64,000 nucleotides of DNA from Alteromonas sp. LMIT006 (GTDB lineage: Bacteria; Pseudomonadota; Gammaproteobacteria; Enterobacterales; Alteromonadaceae), in NCBI RefSeq assembly GCF_024300645.1, contig NZ_CP101291.1, positions 992,001 through 1,056,000 on the forward strand. Direction: 5' to 3'. The position numbers and the translations under genes are program-made. The notes beneath the pieces are model-generated. The model was not told the DNA's origin. It made no database searches and saw only the letters and a program-made list of their open reading frames with translations. Shown piece after piece: positions 20,901 through 30,468 of this stretch (positions are counted from its first letter, which is position 1; every line of letters begins with the position of its first letter).

Positions 20901-21768
20901 TGTGGTGGGAGTACAACCTTTTGGTGGACGCGGCCTTTCTGGTACGGGGCCAAAAGCGGGTGGACCGAATTATTTACCCCGTCTGTTATGTGAAAAAGCA
21001 ACGCCCAACGTTGGCGCTGCAGTCAGCCATCAAGATGAATTGTTACAATCGACTCAGAATTCACAGGACGAAGTCAATGCTATGTTGACTGCATCAGAAG
21101 CACAATTTTCTGCTTGGAGAGGATTATCTGTTATGCAGCGCACTTCGGTATTGCGCCAGATGTTGGCACAATTAGATGACGTACCTATGTTACTCGACTT
21201 TGCCGATGACCTTGAAAGAACACTGGGTGTGTGTCGTCAACAATTAATGGACATTGAAAAGCATTTGAAGAGCCCTAGGGTGTTACCTGGTCCTACAGGT
21301 GAGCGCAATGTTTTGCGGTATGAACCGAGAGGTATCTTGGTCTGTTTGGCTGATAAGGAAGTGTCATTTGAATACTGGGCTTTGTCTTTGGTCACAGCAT
21401 TAGGCACGGGTAATATGGTAATTTCGGTCGTTTCGGATGAGTTTTATGCTCCGGCACAGGCTTTTGCGCAAAAATTAGCGAAAACAGGAAGATCATCAGA
21501 CATATTTCAAATTGCAAGATTACATCATGTGCAGGCTTTATTGAAAGACGCGAGGTTAGCAGGGGTTATCATTGATAGCAAATCCATGCGTAGCGGCGTG
21601 ATAAGCTCTATGCTGGCAGCGCGTGAAGGAGCAATTTTACCCGTGATCACGGCTGAATATAATGATACTCTACTGCAACGCACAGTCACAGAAAAAACCA
21701 TCAGTATCGATACCACTGCATCTGGAGGCAACACCTCGTTAATGACATTGGTCGATAGCGATGACTAG
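17953..21768 (+). CDS. putA: Bifunctional proline dehydrogenase / L-glutamate-gamma-semialdehyde dehydrogenase
   Basis: 1271 residues. Oxidises proline to glutamate in two steps at the membrane, with FAD then NAD. The PRODH barrel shows VDAEESERLDISL, LMVRLVKGAYWDSE and FATHNAYTAS (residues about 290-420). The aldehyde dehydrogenase half shows SPWNFPLAIFLGQ, FTGSTQTGTRI, AETGGQN and the catalytic Cys820 in AGQRCSALR. A further C-terminal domain of about 230 residues resembles a degenerate ALDH fold, as in long PutA types. The N-terminal ribbon-helix-helix DNA-binding domain of E. coli PutA is absent, so this PutA should not repress its own gene. AAGAGG lies 6 bases before the ATG. Confidence 0.96.
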   Translation: MLLSLPDSAHSFLRQTIRQHYRIDEAQAMASILPRAEIPLTQRTRAWERARKMVLHIRQAQQGHGGVDALLNEFSLSTAEGIALMCLAEALLRIPDTKTQDDLIRDKLARGEWTPHLGNSDSLFVNASAWGLLFTGNLVEYADEKRTAEFGVLKKTLGRLGEPVIRKSMNIAMKVMGKQFVMGETINEAVKRARTKESAGYAYSYDMLGEGARTQHDADRYYQNYVDAIHVIGKAAEGKGPIKSPGISVKLSAIHPRYEWTHYDRVMSELPQRLKSLCLLAKQYDIGLTVDAEESERLDISLDIIGQVYSDPELGPWCGFGLAVQAYQTRAIHVIDYLCELSQSVGRKLMVRLVKGAYWDSEIKHSQQLGVAHYPVFTRKSSTDVSYHACANKLLAHRDTIFPQFATHNAYTASVIIEASGGCKDDFEFQCLHGMGDSLYDQVVSEEKIQCRVYAPVGQHEDLLAYLVRRLLENGANSSFVNAIVDPDLPVESLLIDPVERTTRLAQIANTQIPLPTEMFQDRKNSKGLDIFDQQGMEPLVEKINQFVSTYLPLDLSQKPYQSDDQLVIYNPARPNDVVAVLPKDNQDAMLDKLTKAQQAQLEWSSISVNARAKYINQLADALEIHQAELIGLCMQEAGKVLQDSIDEIREAVDFCRYYAVEAQTLEKDPRLSPRGVVLCISPWNFPLAIFLGQVVAALVTGNTVLAKPAEQTSLIAHYTRELMTQVGIPLDVCQLIFSEGNPVGECLLPDDRINAVMFTGSTQTGTRISQTLAQRKHEQVPLIAETGGQNCMIVDSTALPEQVVDDVITSGFQSAGQRCSALRVLYVQEDIADKVITMISGAMRELNIGLPSNLATDIGPVIDAKALRNLEQHAHYMSDLIGHGHAQCHYQCEIDNELEGYFWAPRLYEIDSISRLEGEVFGPCVHVIRFKGDEIDAVVEQINATGFGLTMGIHSRLEFRAEALSRASRAGNVYINRNMIGAVVGVQPFGGRGLSGTGPKAGGPNYLPRLLCEKATPNVGAAVSHQDELLQSTQNSQDEVNAMLTASEAQFSAWRGLSVMQRTSVLRQMLAQLDDVPMLLDFADDLERTLGVCRQQLMDIEKHLKSPRVLPGPTGERNVLRYEPRGILVCLADKEVSFEYWALSLVTALGTGNMVISVVSDEFYAPAQAFAQKLAKTGRSSDIFQIARLHHVQALLKDARLAGVIIDSKSMRSGVISSMLAAREGAILPVITAEYNDTLLQRTVTEKTISIDTTASGGNTSLMTLVDSDD

Positions 21769-21779
21769 TTAGGGTATTA

Positions 21780-23300
21780 ATGGACGTTAATCAACCGCAG
21801 ACACAACCTTTGGAAGTCGAGCTTAAGCTCATTACTCAGCACGATGCATTAAGTGTTTTCCAAGAAATAATACTGCCTCAATTTTCAGGTACTGTTGAGA
21901 AGGTTTCGGCAACGCTCAAAAATCAGTATTTTGATACGCCTGAACAGTTACTGAGACAGCACCGGATGGGGCTGAGAGTGCGCAGTATTAATGACGTTCA
22001 TGAGCAGACTTTAAAACAAAAAGGGGCAGTCGTTGGTGGTTTGCATCGACGTCCCGAATACAATGTGCCACTTGCCACAGCAAATGTCGATATTCGGTTA
22101 TTTCCAGAAGAAATTTGGCCTAGTGATTTTCATATCAATACCGTTCAAGATACGTTGGTACCTATTTTTACGACTCACTTCCACCGCACAACGTTTACCT
22201 TAGCTGATGCAAGCGGTAACGTGTTTGAGGTGGTGTTTGATGTGGGGGATATCGCAACAGATAAGGCCAACCGCGCAATCAATGAAATTGAGTTAGAGCT
22301 TGTCAAAGGACAACCAGAACAACTATTTGCCTTTGCCAAAATAATTGCCAAACACATTCCGGTTAGGGTAAATGATCTGACCAAGGCTGCGTTTGGCTAT
22401 GCTTTAGCGAATGGCAAAGAGTTTAAAGTAAAACATTTACCTTATGTACTCCCACTATCTCGCCATGCAACTACTGAAGAAGCCTTTATTGCCGCGGTAA
22501 ATGCTGCGTTAAGCCACTGGCAATATAACCAAAGTGTCTATATGGAGTCCTTTAAGTTACAGGCACTGACTGAAGTGGTCAAAGGAATACGTCTGCTATT
22601 ACAAGCTTTGTCATTATATTTACCTGTATTACAGTGTCGCGAGTTGTTGAACCTGCATAAGCAACTGATCAAGTTTTCACAGCAATTAGATTGGGAAGAT
22701 GAGATTCATGCGATTCGATACTTGCGTTCTCGTAAAGGACCTTTCAGCAAACGCATCAATAAAGAACAAGGCTTGATGGGGTACTTACAAGGTCGCAAAG
22801 AAGGTATATTAAACACGCAAGCTCCCCAAGAAATCATCTTTTCTCAACAGTCGTCTACTTTGCAATTAACAACGGCGGAGCTCATGCTATTAAAACCATG
22901 GCGAAGCGTTGCAAAAGCTTATGACGCTCCCGTTACCGAACACGCTCATGGCTGGCTTTCCCAGGGTTGGCAAACTATTCTGCAAGCGATGCCCAAGCGC
23001 GCTATGACGGTCACACAATATCTCTCTACTGAAGCTATGTTACGTCAAATATTGCGCAATGGCTTTATGCTGGCGGGATTGTTTGACGAAGAACGAGAAC
23101 AATTTCGCGCTCCTTGGTTAGATCTTGCACTAGGTTTAGAAGAACTTAATGCTCTAGTGTTACTCGATGAGATTTTGTTGGAGATTGACCTCGATGAACA
23201 ACATGAACTACAACAGTGGACAAAAGACAAAATCAAAGCATTGTTAAATGTAATGGAAATGACTCGTCAAGTTGCGATCAGTGCTGATATCTATTGGTGA
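21780..23300 (+). CDS. CYTH-CHAD inorganic triphosphatase (YgiF-like)
   Basis: 506 residues. The N-terminal CYTH domain has the ExExK signature (EVELKL, about residue 13), then NQYFDTPEQLLRQHRMGLRVRS, TLKQKG and NEIELELVKG. This forms the acidic/basic tunnel that hydrolyses inorganic triphosphate. The C-terminal half (from about 230) is a helical CHAD domain, a polyphosphate-associated fold with repeated His/Arg helices (EEAFIAAVNAALSHWQYN; EDEIHAIRYLRSRKG). It starts 11 bases after putA, so it may be cotranscribed, though no functional link is obvious. Confidence 0.9.
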   Translation: MDVNQPQTQPLEVELKLITQHDALSVFQEIILPQFSGTVEKVSATLKNQYFDTPEQLLRQHRMGLRVRSINDVHEQTLKQKGAVVGGLHRRPEYNVPLATANVDIRLFPEEIWPSDFHINTVQDTLVPIFTTHFHRTTFTLADASGNVFEVVFDVGDIATDKANRAINEIELELVKGQPEQLFAFAKIIAKHIPVRVNDLTKAAFGYALANGKEFKVKHLPYVLPLSRHATTEEAFIAAVNAALSHWQYNQSVYMESFKLQALTEVVKGIRLLLQALSLYLPVLQCRELLNLHKQLIKFSQQLDWEDEIHAIRYLRSRKGPFSKRINKEQGLMGYLQGRKEGILNTQAPQEIIFSQQSSTLQLTTAELMLLKPWRSVAKAYDAPVTEHAHGWLSQGWQTILQAMPKRAMTVTQYLSTEAMLRQILRNGFMLAGLFDEEREQFRAPWLDLALGLEELNALVLLDEILLEIDLDEQHELQQWTKDKIKALLNVMEMTRQVAISADIYW

Positions 23301-23816
23301 TCAGCAGTAAATAAGTTTAGAAGGGCTGGCTTGGTAATACGATATGATATGATTCTGAGTAAGTTTAATTGGATAAGTCAAAGGAATGTAGTCAGTCAAC
23401 TTGTGTGTATAAGCATTGATTATCTGGTCAAAATGATCGATCTGATGGAAACTGAATTTGTTAAACGCACTGTGCAAATGCTGAAGCGTATTGATTATTA
23501 CCGAGTTTGGCCGTCGCACAAAATAAATACGACGTTCAACTTGGTAAAACTGAGTGTTGAAAAACAACTGCCAGCCAGCTTCTCGCATTAATAATTTATC
23601 AGAGCTTTGGCACTCGGTCGGAATGTTATGCTCTGCTGTCCAGATAAAACAATCATGACTCGCCAACATCCCATCTCCGTGATAAATATCGATATGAGTC
23701 GGTTTTGGATTGAATGGATGCAATAAATAAAGACCAGATCGAATCGGATGGCCAATAACTACGGGACGATTTTCCTGAGTGATAAAGGTAAACATAATGT
23801 TCAGGTATTTAATCAA
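23301..23816 (-). CDS. Unrecognised protein, paralogue A of a tandem pair
   Basis: Up to 171 residues; the ATG at 23795 (MFTFITQENRP) gives 164 residues and aligns better with the neighbour, while the ATG at 23816 is also possible. I do not recognise the family. It aligns without gaps to the next gene over 163 residues, with about 78 identical by hand count. Shared blocks are DCFxWxAExNIP, MREAGWQLFFN, FYQV, PNxxIIN and IISYYxAxPSxxxYC at the extreme C-terminus. No signal peptide or membrane segment is evident, so it is probably cytosolic. The DNA is visibly AT-richer than mutH. It lies 10 bases downstream of its paralogue on the same strand. Confidence 0.8.
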   Translation of the reverse strand: MIKYLNIMFTFITQENRPVVIGHPIRSGLYLLHPFNPKPTHIDIYHGDGMLASHDCFIWTAEHNIPTECQSSDKLLMREAGWQLFFNTQFYQVERRIYFVRRPNSVIINTLQHLHSAFNKFSFHQIDHFDQIINAYTHKLTDYIPLTYPIKLTQNHIISYYQASPSKLIYC

Positions 23817-23826
23817 TTCTACTGTT

Positions 23827-24360
23827 TTAACAATAGACGATTTCAGAAGGTTTTGCGTAATAATAAGAAATAATATCAGTAGAACTGAACTTTAATGGAA
23901 ACATCAACGGCAAATAATCGTTGACTCTATGCCTGACTGAATTTTTGAGTTGTTTAAAGTGCGTCAGGTGACGAAAGTCAAATGCTTGAAAATTGGGGTT
24001 AATTGAGATTAATGAGTTGATAATCATTTTGTTGGGCTTGCGGGTAAAAAACAACGTCGTCCCTACTTGGTAAAAACTGACATTAAAAAATAACTGCCAA
24101 CCGGCTTCACGCATGATGTGGAAGTCATCACACTGCATTTGCACTGGTATATTGTTCTCGGCTATCCACAAGAAGCAGTCTTTATTGGCAAAGACACCAT
24201 TGCCATCGTAACTTTTAATTAGAGTAGGTTTATTGTGAAAAGGATTAAGTTGAAACAAATCATCGTAGATGTGTTTCTGGATCATAATTGGCTGATTGTC
24301 TTGGTTTGTAAACGTAAACACAGGTAATGCAGAACCCTTTATGTAAAATTGGGTAACCAC
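23827..24360 (-). CDS. Unrecognised protein, paralogue B of a tandem pair
   Basis: 177 residues, family not recognised. It is the upstream member of a tandem duplication with the gene at 23301-23816 (about 48% identity, gapless). Compositionally it is rich in aromatic residues, Asn, Ile and Lys, with a conserved central block (DCFLWIAENNIP and IMREAGWQLFFN) and a C-terminal VYC. The first 14 residues (MVTQFYIKGSALPV) have no counterpart in the paralogue. The gene follows mutH by 32 bases on the same strand, so cotranscription with mutH is possible. Function unknown; conservation of spacing and of both reading frames suggests both copies are expressed. Confidence 0.82.
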   Translation of the reverse strand: MVTQFYIKGSALPVFTFTNQDNQPIMIQKHIYDDLFQLNPFHNKPTLIKSYDGNGVFANKDCFLWIAENNIPVQMQCDDFHIMREAGWQLFFNVSFYQVGTTLFFTRKPNKMIINSLISINPNFQAFDFRHLTHFKQLKNSVRHRVNDYLPLMFPLKFSSTDIISYYYAKPSEIVYC

Positions 24361-24392
24361 TCAAAAGGGTGGAAATTTTTTTTCTAATGCTA

Positions 24393-25067
24393 TCACTCAA
24401 ATATAGACTGAGTAAATGATTTTCGCAAATAAAAGCCTCGTGGTCGAGTTAAAATTGACTCTCCTTTGCTACCGGTTGCTGGAGTTAGGGCTTTCCCATC
24501 GGCTGCTTTAGGTCGAATGTGCAGCGCAACGCCTCGTTTGGCGTTGATCTTTTCAATATTGCCAAGGCTTATCATCTCACACAGTTCTTCCCAGTCTTGC
24601 TGCAAAACTCGTTCTTGCTGAGTGTTAGGGCGCCACAGTTTTGGCATGCCGACGATGCGTTCTCGCGGTGCAATACTTCGCTCGCCTAGAATAGGTACAA
24701 ACAATACACGTTGGAGTTTGTTTCTGACTGAGCTATTTTGCCAAGTGGTACCAAAAGGGATTTTGGTATGGGCAAAGCAGACATAGGTGGTCTCTAAAAC
24801 TTTTCCACACCGGTCTACCGGAATAGTTTTGAGTTCCACTCCTAACTCAGGGAAGTCTTGTTGTGGTGTTGAGCCCGCGGTTGCCCCAAGCCATAATTCA
24901 ATCAATTGCCCAGTAAAGCCTTTGTGTTGCCGAAAATGCTCAGGCACATTTACATTTGCTAACTCACTAAGCTCGCCTAACGACAGCCCTGCAATCAACT
25001 CAGCTCTATTCAATAGGGATGTTATGTCTGGTGGGGGGGTCGATGGAGGATGCAAAATAATATTCAC
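24393..25067 (-). CDS. mutH: DNA mismatch repair endonuclease MutH
   Basis: 224 residues, typical length. MutH nicks the unmethylated strand at hemimethylated GATC when activated by MutS/MutL. The type II endonuclease-like core is visible: DFPELGVELKTIPV carries the catalytic D-(6)-ExK set (about residues 71-80), with GFTGQLIELWLG before it and VLFVPILGERSI after it. Presence of mutH implies Dam-directed mismatch repair, restricted to certain gammaproteobacterial lineages. It is divergent from rppH, sharing a 73-bp upstream region. Confidence 0.95.
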   Translation of the reverse strand: MNIILHPPSTPPPDITSLLNRAELIAGLSLGELSELANVNVPEHFRQHKGFTGQLIELWLGATAGSTPQQDFPELGVELKTIPVDRCGKVLETTYVCFAHTKIPFGTTWQNSSVRNKLQRVLFVPILGERSIAPRERIVGMPKLWRPNTQQERVLQQDWEELCEMISLGNIEKINAKRGVALHIRPKAADGKALTPATGSKGESILTRPRGFYLRKSFTQSIFE

Positions 25068-25140
25068 TTAACGCTAGGAAATGTTAACAGTTTGTGGAAA
25101 AATGACAGTATATATAAGATTGATTTGAATTGGTATTCAA

Positions 25141-25692
25141 GTGATTGATACTGAAGGCTACAGAGCCAATGTCGGTATCATTATCTGCAACCAACAAGGG
25201 CAAGTTTTTTGGGCTAAACGCATAGGCCAACACACTTGGCAATTTCCCCAAGGGGGAATTGATGATGGGGAGACCCCTGAGCAGGCAATGTACCGCGAAT
25301 TGCAAGAGGAAGTTGGGCTTGCGCCAAGTGATATTGAGATTCTTGGCGTAACCCGAAATTGGATCCGTTATAAACTACCAAAACGTTTTATTCGTACAGG
25401 CTCACAACCTGTATGCATCGGACAAAAACAAAAGTGGTACCTACTGCGTTTAACCTGTCCTGAAGATAGTGTTGATGTGCTGCATTCAGGGCATCCAGAA
25501 TTTGACGGTTGGCGTTGGGTCAGTTATTGGTATCCCATTCGCAACGTCGTCTCGTTCAAACGGGAAGTCTATCGTCGAGCGTTAAAAGAGCTATTACCCT
25601 GGATTCAAGCGCTGACGCGTTCGCAACAACCAGGTCGTCGGCATCGCCACAAACGCAGAAAACAACGTCAAGCTGGAACTACGTATTCATGA
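25141..25692 (+). CDS. rppH: RNA pyrophosphohydrolase RppH (NudH), GTG start
   Basis: 183 residues from GTG at 25141 ([15 protein letters not shown], matching E. coli RppH MIDDDGYRPNVGIVI). RppH converts 5'-triphosphate mRNA ends to monophosphate and starts RNase E decay. The Nudix box is [20 protein letters not shown] followed by VGL (residues about 38-60). A basic C-terminal tail ([12 protein letters not shown]) may bind RNA. The stop codon overlaps the ptsP start in an ATGA, so the two are translationally coupled, as in the E. coli rppH-ptsP-lgt-thyA region. Confidence 0.96.
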   Translation: MIDTEGYRANVGIIICNQQGQVFWAKRIGQHTWQFPQGGIDDGETPEQAMYRELQEEVGLAPSDIEILGVTRNWIRYKLPKRFIRTGSQPVCIGQKQKWYLLRLTCPEDSVDVLHSGHPEFDGWRWVSYWYPIRNVVSFKREVYRRALKELLPWIQALTRSQQPGRRHRHKRRKQRQAGTTYS

Positions 25693-27974
25693 ACATGCTT
25701 ACCACGCTGCAGCGTATTGTCCAAGAAGTGAATCGAATCCCAGAGATTGAACGGGCATTGCAGTATTTGGTGAGTACGATTAAAGCCACAATGCAAGTTG
25801 ATTCTTGTTCTGTTTACCTTTCTAATTATGACGCACAACATCATGTTCTCACTGCAACGGATGGACTTTCTCCCGATGCGGTTGGTGCGGTCTGTATTGG
25901 TTTTTCTGAAGGATTGATAGGATTGGTAGGTCAGCGTGAAGAACCGCTAAATATCGACGATGCACATCATCATCCGCGGTTTAAACACTATCCTGAGGTA
26001 AAAGAAGAAAACTACAATGCATTTTTGGGCGTCCCAATTATCCATCAACGTCGCGTATTGGGCATCTTGACCATGCAACAAGGTGAACAACGACGGTTTA
26101 GTGCAGATGAAGAAGCTTTTTTGGTGACTCTAGCAACGCAACTTGCATTAGCGATCGCCCACGCAAATACGTTTGGCGAGTTAATGTTCTCAGAGGCCAA
26201 TGCAACGCCAACAGTTGCGCAAGTGATCAATGGTGTACCTGGTTCGACAGGGCTTGGCCTTGGGCGTGGTTATGTACCGGTATTAAGCGCAGACATTGAT
26301 AAAGTCATCCATCGCAAAGCAAGTGATATCTCGGAGCAGATCGTTTTATACCGGCAAGCCGTTGAGGCGACTCGCACTGAGGTTGCACAACTATCATCGA
26401 ATCTGGACGATAGCTTACCAGAAGACGTCAAAGCAATATTTGTGTTGTATGACCAATTATTAGATGCCAATTCTCTTGGGCGCGAAGTTGAAGCACAAAT
26501 TAAAGACGGCTGGGATGCTGCAACTGCTTTAAAACTGGTGATTCAAGATTATGCCGGTCGATTCAAAGCAATGGACGACCCATACATGCAAGAACGCGCA
26601 GTAGATATTGTGGATTTGTCTAATCGCATTCTCAAACACATTATGTTTGATGATACATATACTGCGATCCCACAGGACGATGTTATTGTGGTCGCTGAAG
26701 AACTCAGCCCGACGTTACTAGCGGAATTCCAGAAAGAACGCCTTAAAGGGATAATCACGATCCGTGGTTCACAAAACTCGCATGCGGCGATTTTAGCTCG
26801 TGCCATGGGTATCCCAGCGGTGATGGGGGTAAGCTCTATTCTGCCCAATTTGTTACACAATAAAACCTTGTTTATCGATGGTTATGCAGGTTCTATAATC
26901 GTCAGCCCGTCTGAGGTGCAAGCCAAAGAATGCGCTTTATTAATAGCCGAAGAAGAATCATTGCACGAGCGCATTGATGCGCAAAAAGACCTGCCTACCG
27001 TCACAAAAGATTCTCATCCAATGGATTTGTTTGTTAACGCAGGATTAGCGGCTGACCAAGAGCTAAAAGATAATCAAAACATTATGGGAGTCGGTCTATT
27101 TCGTACTGAAATCCCTTTTATGATGCGCGAACGCTTCCCTTCAGAAGATGAGCAATTTGAGATTTACCGCGGAATTTTGCAGGCGCATCCTGAAAAACCC
27201 ATCACTATGCGCACACTTGATGTCGGTGGCGACAAGCCGTTACCTTATTTTCCTATTGTCGAAGACAATCCATTTTTAGGCTGGCGAGGGATCCGCATGA
27301 CGCTCGACCAGCCGGAGATATTTTTGGTACAAGCCAGGGCCATGATTCGGGCAAGTGAGGATCTCACCAATCTACAAATTTTACTGCCGATGGTGTCATC
27401 GCTTAATGAAGTGCGAGAGGCAAAACGTTTGTTACAACAGGCGTTTTATGAAGTGAAAGAAGAATCGAACAAAAATCGCACTACTTTGATGATGCCCAAA
27501 CTCGGGGTAATGCTAGAAGTCCCTGCGGCGGTACACATCATGGCACAGCTAGCTAAAGACGTGGACTTTTTCTCAGTGGGTACGAATGATTTAACCCAAT
27601 ATTTGTTGGCCGTTGATCGCAACAATCCACGGGTTTCTGCTTTGTATCAAAGTTATCATCCAGCCGTGTTGCAGGTGATGATGCACATTGCTGAGCAAGC
27701 TGAATTACTGAATAAGCCAGTGACCGTGTGCGGAGAATTAGCTGGCGATCCAGCTGGAGCGTTGTTGTTAATGGCAATGGGCTATACCAAACTCAGCATG
27801 AGTGCGTATAATGTGCGCAAGATCAACTGGGTATTGCGCAGTATTCGCTTGTATTCAGCTCAGCACTTGTTAAGTGAAGTACTGAACTTGTCTGATCCGC
27901 ACATCATCAAATCCCATCTTGATGCCTATCTCGAATCACATCAACTGGGCGGCCTTGTGAGAGCCGGCAGTTAA
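25689..27974 (+). CDS. ptsP: Phosphoenolpyruvate-protein phosphotransferase PtsP (EI-Ntr)
   Basis: 761 residues from the ATG at 25689, which overlaps the rppH stop; a longer frame from 25509 would lie inside rppH. PtsP is enzyme I of the nitrogen PTS, passing phosphate from PEP to NPr. Domains: an N-terminal GAF (residues 1-165; [20 protein letters not shown]), then the EI core with phosphohistidine H365 in [15 protein letters not shown], and the PEP-binding barrel with [23 protein letters not shown] and the active Cys of [11 protein letters not shown]. The GAF domain is known to sense glutamine or alpha-ketoglutarate in E. coli. Confidence 0.96.
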   Translation: MNMLTTLQRIVQEVNRIPEIERALQYLVSTIKATMQVDSCSVYLSNYDAQHHVLTATDGLSPDAVGAVCIGFSEGLIGLVGQREEPLNIDDAHHHPRFKHYPEVKEENYNAFLGVPIIHQRRVLGILTMQQGEQRRFSADEEAFLVTLATQLALAIAHANTFGELMFSEANATPTVAQVINGVPGSTGLGLGRGYVPVLSADIDKVIHRKASDISEQIVLYRQAVEATRTEVAQLSSNLDDSLPEDVKAIFVLYDQLLDANSLGREVEAQIKDGWDAATALKLVIQDYAGRFKAMDDPYMQERAVDIVDLSNRILKHIMFDDTYTAIPQDDVIVVAEELSPTLLAEFQKERLKGIITIRGSQNSHAAILARAMGIPAVMGVSSILPNLLHNKTLFIDGYAGSIIVSPSEVQAKECALLIAEEESLHERIDAQKDLPTVTKDSHPMDLFVNAGLAADQELKDNQNIMGVGLFRTEIPFMMRERFPSEDEQFEIYRGILQAHPEKPITMRTLDVGGDKPLPYFPIVEDNPFLGWRGIRMTLDQPEIFLVQARAMIRASEDLTNLQILLPMVSSLNEVREAKRLLQQAFYEVKEESNKNRTTLMMPKLGVMLEVPAAVHIMAQLAKDVDFFSVGTNDLTQYLLAVDRNNPRVSALYQSYHPAVLQVMMHIAEQAELLNKPVTVCGELAGDPAGALLLMAMGYTKLSMSAYNVRKINWVLRSIRLYSAQHLLSEVLNLSDPHIIKSHLDAYLESHQLGGLVRAGS

Positions 27975-27997
27975 TACGGAGCTTTGTTTACTTTTTT

Positions 27998-28807
27998 ATG
28001 CCTGTTGAAATCATTATATTATTGTTCTGTGTTGGGATTGGTTCGATCGTTGGTATCTTAGCCGGGATGTTGGGAATTGGTGGCGGTCTCATTATCGTGC
28101 CAGCGCTGACTTATATGTTGAGTTATTTTTTGGGCTTATCGCCTTTCTTAACGATTACCATTGCTATTGCGACATCTTTATCGACCATTATTTTGACTGG
28201 ATTGTCCTCTTCTCGTGCCCATTATGCTTTGGGTAACGTCAAGCGAGACATTGTATGGTATTGCGCGTTAGGCATTGCATTTGGTGCATCTTTTGGGGCA
28301 CAAACGGCCAGTGTTTTAGACGGTAGAATACTTAAGGGGATTTTTGCGGGGTTGGTGATTCTGGTTGCTTTGCAGATGATTTTGGGTAAAAAATCCAGCT
28401 CTTCTGTGTCATATACTCCGGTTATCCTCTTGGTAGTAGGCCTAATTGCCGGATTTTTATCAGCGTTAATGGGAATAGGCGGGGGGGCATTGCTTGTGCC
28501 CGCTCTAGTGTTATTTCGTGTTGAATTACGCCAAGCCATTGGTTGTGCCGCAGTATGCGGGTTGGTGATTGCGCTATTTGGAACAGTTAATTTTGTGTAC
28601 ACCGGTTGGTCGGTGCCGGAGTTGCCCCCGTATTCGTTAGGTTATGTATATTTGCCGGCGGCTTTGGGGATTGTCTTAAGTTCAGTCTTTACCGCACCTG
28701 TGGGCGCGCGTTGGGGGCAGGCAATGGATACGGTAAAGTTAAAACGATTTTTTGCCCTGTTTTTAGTCATTGTGAGTATTCGTATGCTTTACGACATAGG
28801 AGTGTAA
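27998..28807 (+). CDS. TauE/SafE (TSUP) family membrane transporter
   Basis: 269 residues, about eight hydrophobic segments and the twin TSUP repeat motif: GILAGMLGIGGGLIIVPAL near residue 19 and GFLSALMGIGGGALLVPAL near residue 150. Family members export sulfite, sulfoacetate or related organosulfur anions, or take up small acids; the substrate is not predictable. It sits between ptsP and lgt with short gaps (23 and 0 bases), apparently in one transcription unit; this insertion between ptsP and lgt is common in Alteromonadales and related groups as far as I recall. Confidence 0.9.
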   Translation: MPVEIIILLFCVGIGSIVGILAGMLGIGGGLIIVPALTYMLSYFLGLSPFLTITIAIATSLSTIILTGLSSSRAHYALGNVKRDIVWYCALGIAFGASFGAQTASVLDGRILKGIFAGLVILVALQMILGKKSSSSVSYTPVILLVVGLIAGFLSALMGIGGGALLVPALVLFRVELRQAIGCAAVCGLVIALFGTVNFVYTGWSVPELPPYSLGYVYLPAALGIVLSSVFTAPVGARWGQAMDTVKLKRFFALFLVIVSIRMLYDIGV

Positions 28808-29614
28808 ATGCAACCTGAGCAAAGTTATTGGGTATTTGAAGCTATTGATCCGGTGATATTTAGTATCGGCCCTTTGGCAGTGCGCTGGTATGGATTGATG
28901 TATTTAGTGGGTTTTGTGGCCGCTTACTATCTTGCCAAATCTCGAATGAAACGCATTGGCTGGAATGAAGACGATATTGGTGATCTGTTATTCTGGGGGT
29001 TCGTCGGTGTGGTCGCCGGAGGCCGAGTTGGCTATGTGTTGTTTTATCAGTTTTCATCTTTTTTGGCTGATCCGCTGTACCTTTTCAAGATCTGGACCGG
29101 TGGAATGTCCTTTCACGGTGGTTTAATCGGGGTACTGGTGGCTTTGTGGCTGTTTGCCCGCAAGAAGACGGTCTCGTTTCTCACCGTCGGGGATTTTGTT
29201 GCACCGATTGTTCCGCTTGGCTTAGCAGCCGGTCGAATTGGTAATTTTATCAACGGTGAATTGTGGGGACGAGTCACGGATGTGCCTTGGGCGATTGTTT
29301 TTCCTGCGGCAGGTCCTGAACCGCGTCATCCCTCTCAGTTGTATCAATTTGCCCTAGAAGGTCTTACTCTATTTGTGTTGATTTGGTTGTTCTCTCGTCA
29401 GCCTCGCCCGACTGGTGCAGTGGGCGGACTGTTTCTTGCAGGTTATGGTGTATTCCGTTTCATCGTTGAATTTGCACGTCAACCGGATGCGCATTTAGGG
29501 TTGAACACGCTCGGACTGTCGCAAGGACAAATGCTCAGTATACCTATGATTTTGCTTGGTTTAGGCTTGATCGTGTATGCTTACAAATATAACAACAAAG
29601 AGGGCAAAGCATGA
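28808..29614 (+). CDS. lgt: Prolipoprotein diacylglyceryl transferase
   Basis: 268 residues, a polytopic inner-membrane enzyme that attaches diacylglycerol from phosphatidylglycerol to the lipobox Cys of prolipoproteins. Signature motifs: [34 protein letters not shown] with the essential His, and [16 protein letters not shown], the Lgt signature with the essential Arg and Asn. It begins at the base after the TSUP stop and overlaps thyA by four bases (ATGA). Lipoproteins in this window (PCu(A)C, PrsT, NlpD) are its expected substrates. Confidence 0.97.
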   Translation: MQPEQSYWVFEAIDPVIFSIGPLAVRWYGLMYLVGFVAAYYLAKSRMKRIGWNEDDIGDLLFWGFVGVVAGGRVGYVLFYQFSSFLADPLYLFKIWTGGMSFHGGLIGVLVALWLFARKKTVSFLTVGDFVAPIVPLGLAAGRIGNFINGELWGRVTDVPWAIVFPAAGPEPRHPSQLYQFALEGLTLFVLIWLFSRQPRPTGAVGGLFLAGYGVFRFIVEFARQPDAHLGLNTLGLSQGQMLSIPMILLGLGLIVYAYKYNNKEGKA

Positions 29615-30468
29615 TTTACCGCCAATACGAAGATTTGTGTCAACGCATCATTGATGAGGGTGAATGGGTCGCTAATGAACGCACCGGTAAGCGCTGTTTG
29701 ACGCTAATTAATGCTGATTTGGAATACGATGTTGAGAACAATGTGTTTCCTTTGTGTACGACGCGTAAAAGTTTCTATAAAGCGGCCATAGCAGAGCTTC
29801 TAGGGTATTTACGCGGTTACGACAATGCCGCTGATTTTCGTGCCATTGGTTGTAATACCTGGAATGCCAACGCCAATGAAAATGCGTCTTGGCTGGCCAA
29901 TCCTCATCGCAAAGGTGAGGACGATATGGGGCGTGTCTATGGCGTACAAGGGCGTCGTTGGCAAAAGCCGGACGGTTCAACCTTAGATCAACTACGCAAA
30001 ATCGTCGATGATTTATCTAATGGGGTGGACGATCGCGGTGAGATCCTAACCTTCTACAATCCGGGCGAATTTGAGATGGGCTGCTTGCGTCCGTGTATGC
30101 ACACGCATCATTTTTCATTACTCGGTGGTAAGCTGTATTTGAATAGCATGCAGCGCAGTGCGGATATTCCATTAGGTGTGAATTTTAATCAGGTGCAAGT
30201 GTATGTGTTGTTGGCGTTGATGGCGCAGATCACCGGTCACAAGCCGGGTAAGGCGTATCACAAAATAGTCAATGCTCACATCTATGAAGACCAACTCGAA
30301 CTGATGCGTGATGTACAGCTCAAACGTGAACCGTTTGCCGCGCCGAAGCTGTGGATCAACCCGGAAATCAAATCACTTGAAGACATTGAAACATGGGTGA
30401 CGCGAGATGACTTTAAAGTCGAAGGGTACGAATGTCATGAGCCAATCGCTTATCCGTTCGCAGTGTAG
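29611..30468 (+). CDS. thyA: Thymidylate synthase
   Basis: 285 residues. Methylates dUMP to dTMP with methylene-tetrahydrofolate. This is the longer Vibrio-like ThyA subtype in which the catalytic Cys sits in [12 protein letters not shown] rather than the E. coli PPCH context. Other motifs are [49 protein letters not shown] (phosphate-binding Arg and Ser) and [10 protein letters not shown]. Its ATG overlaps the lgt stop, so it is coupled to lgt as in E. coli. The frame continues past its TAG stop into a decayed remnant. Confidence 0.97.
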   Translation: MIYRQYEDLCQRIIDEGEWVANERTGKRCLTLINADLEYDVENNVFPLCTTRKSFYKAAIAELLGYLRGYDNAADFRAIGCNTWNANANENASWLANPHRKGEDDMGRVYGVQGRRWQKPDGSTLDQLRKIVDDLSNGVDDRGEILTFYNPGEFEMGCLRPCMHTHHFSLLGGKLYLNSMQRSADIPLGVNFNQVQVYVLLALMAQITGHKPGKAYHKIVNAHIYEDQLELMRDVQLKREPFAAPKLWINPEIKSLEDIETWVTRDDFKVEGYECHEPIAYPFAV

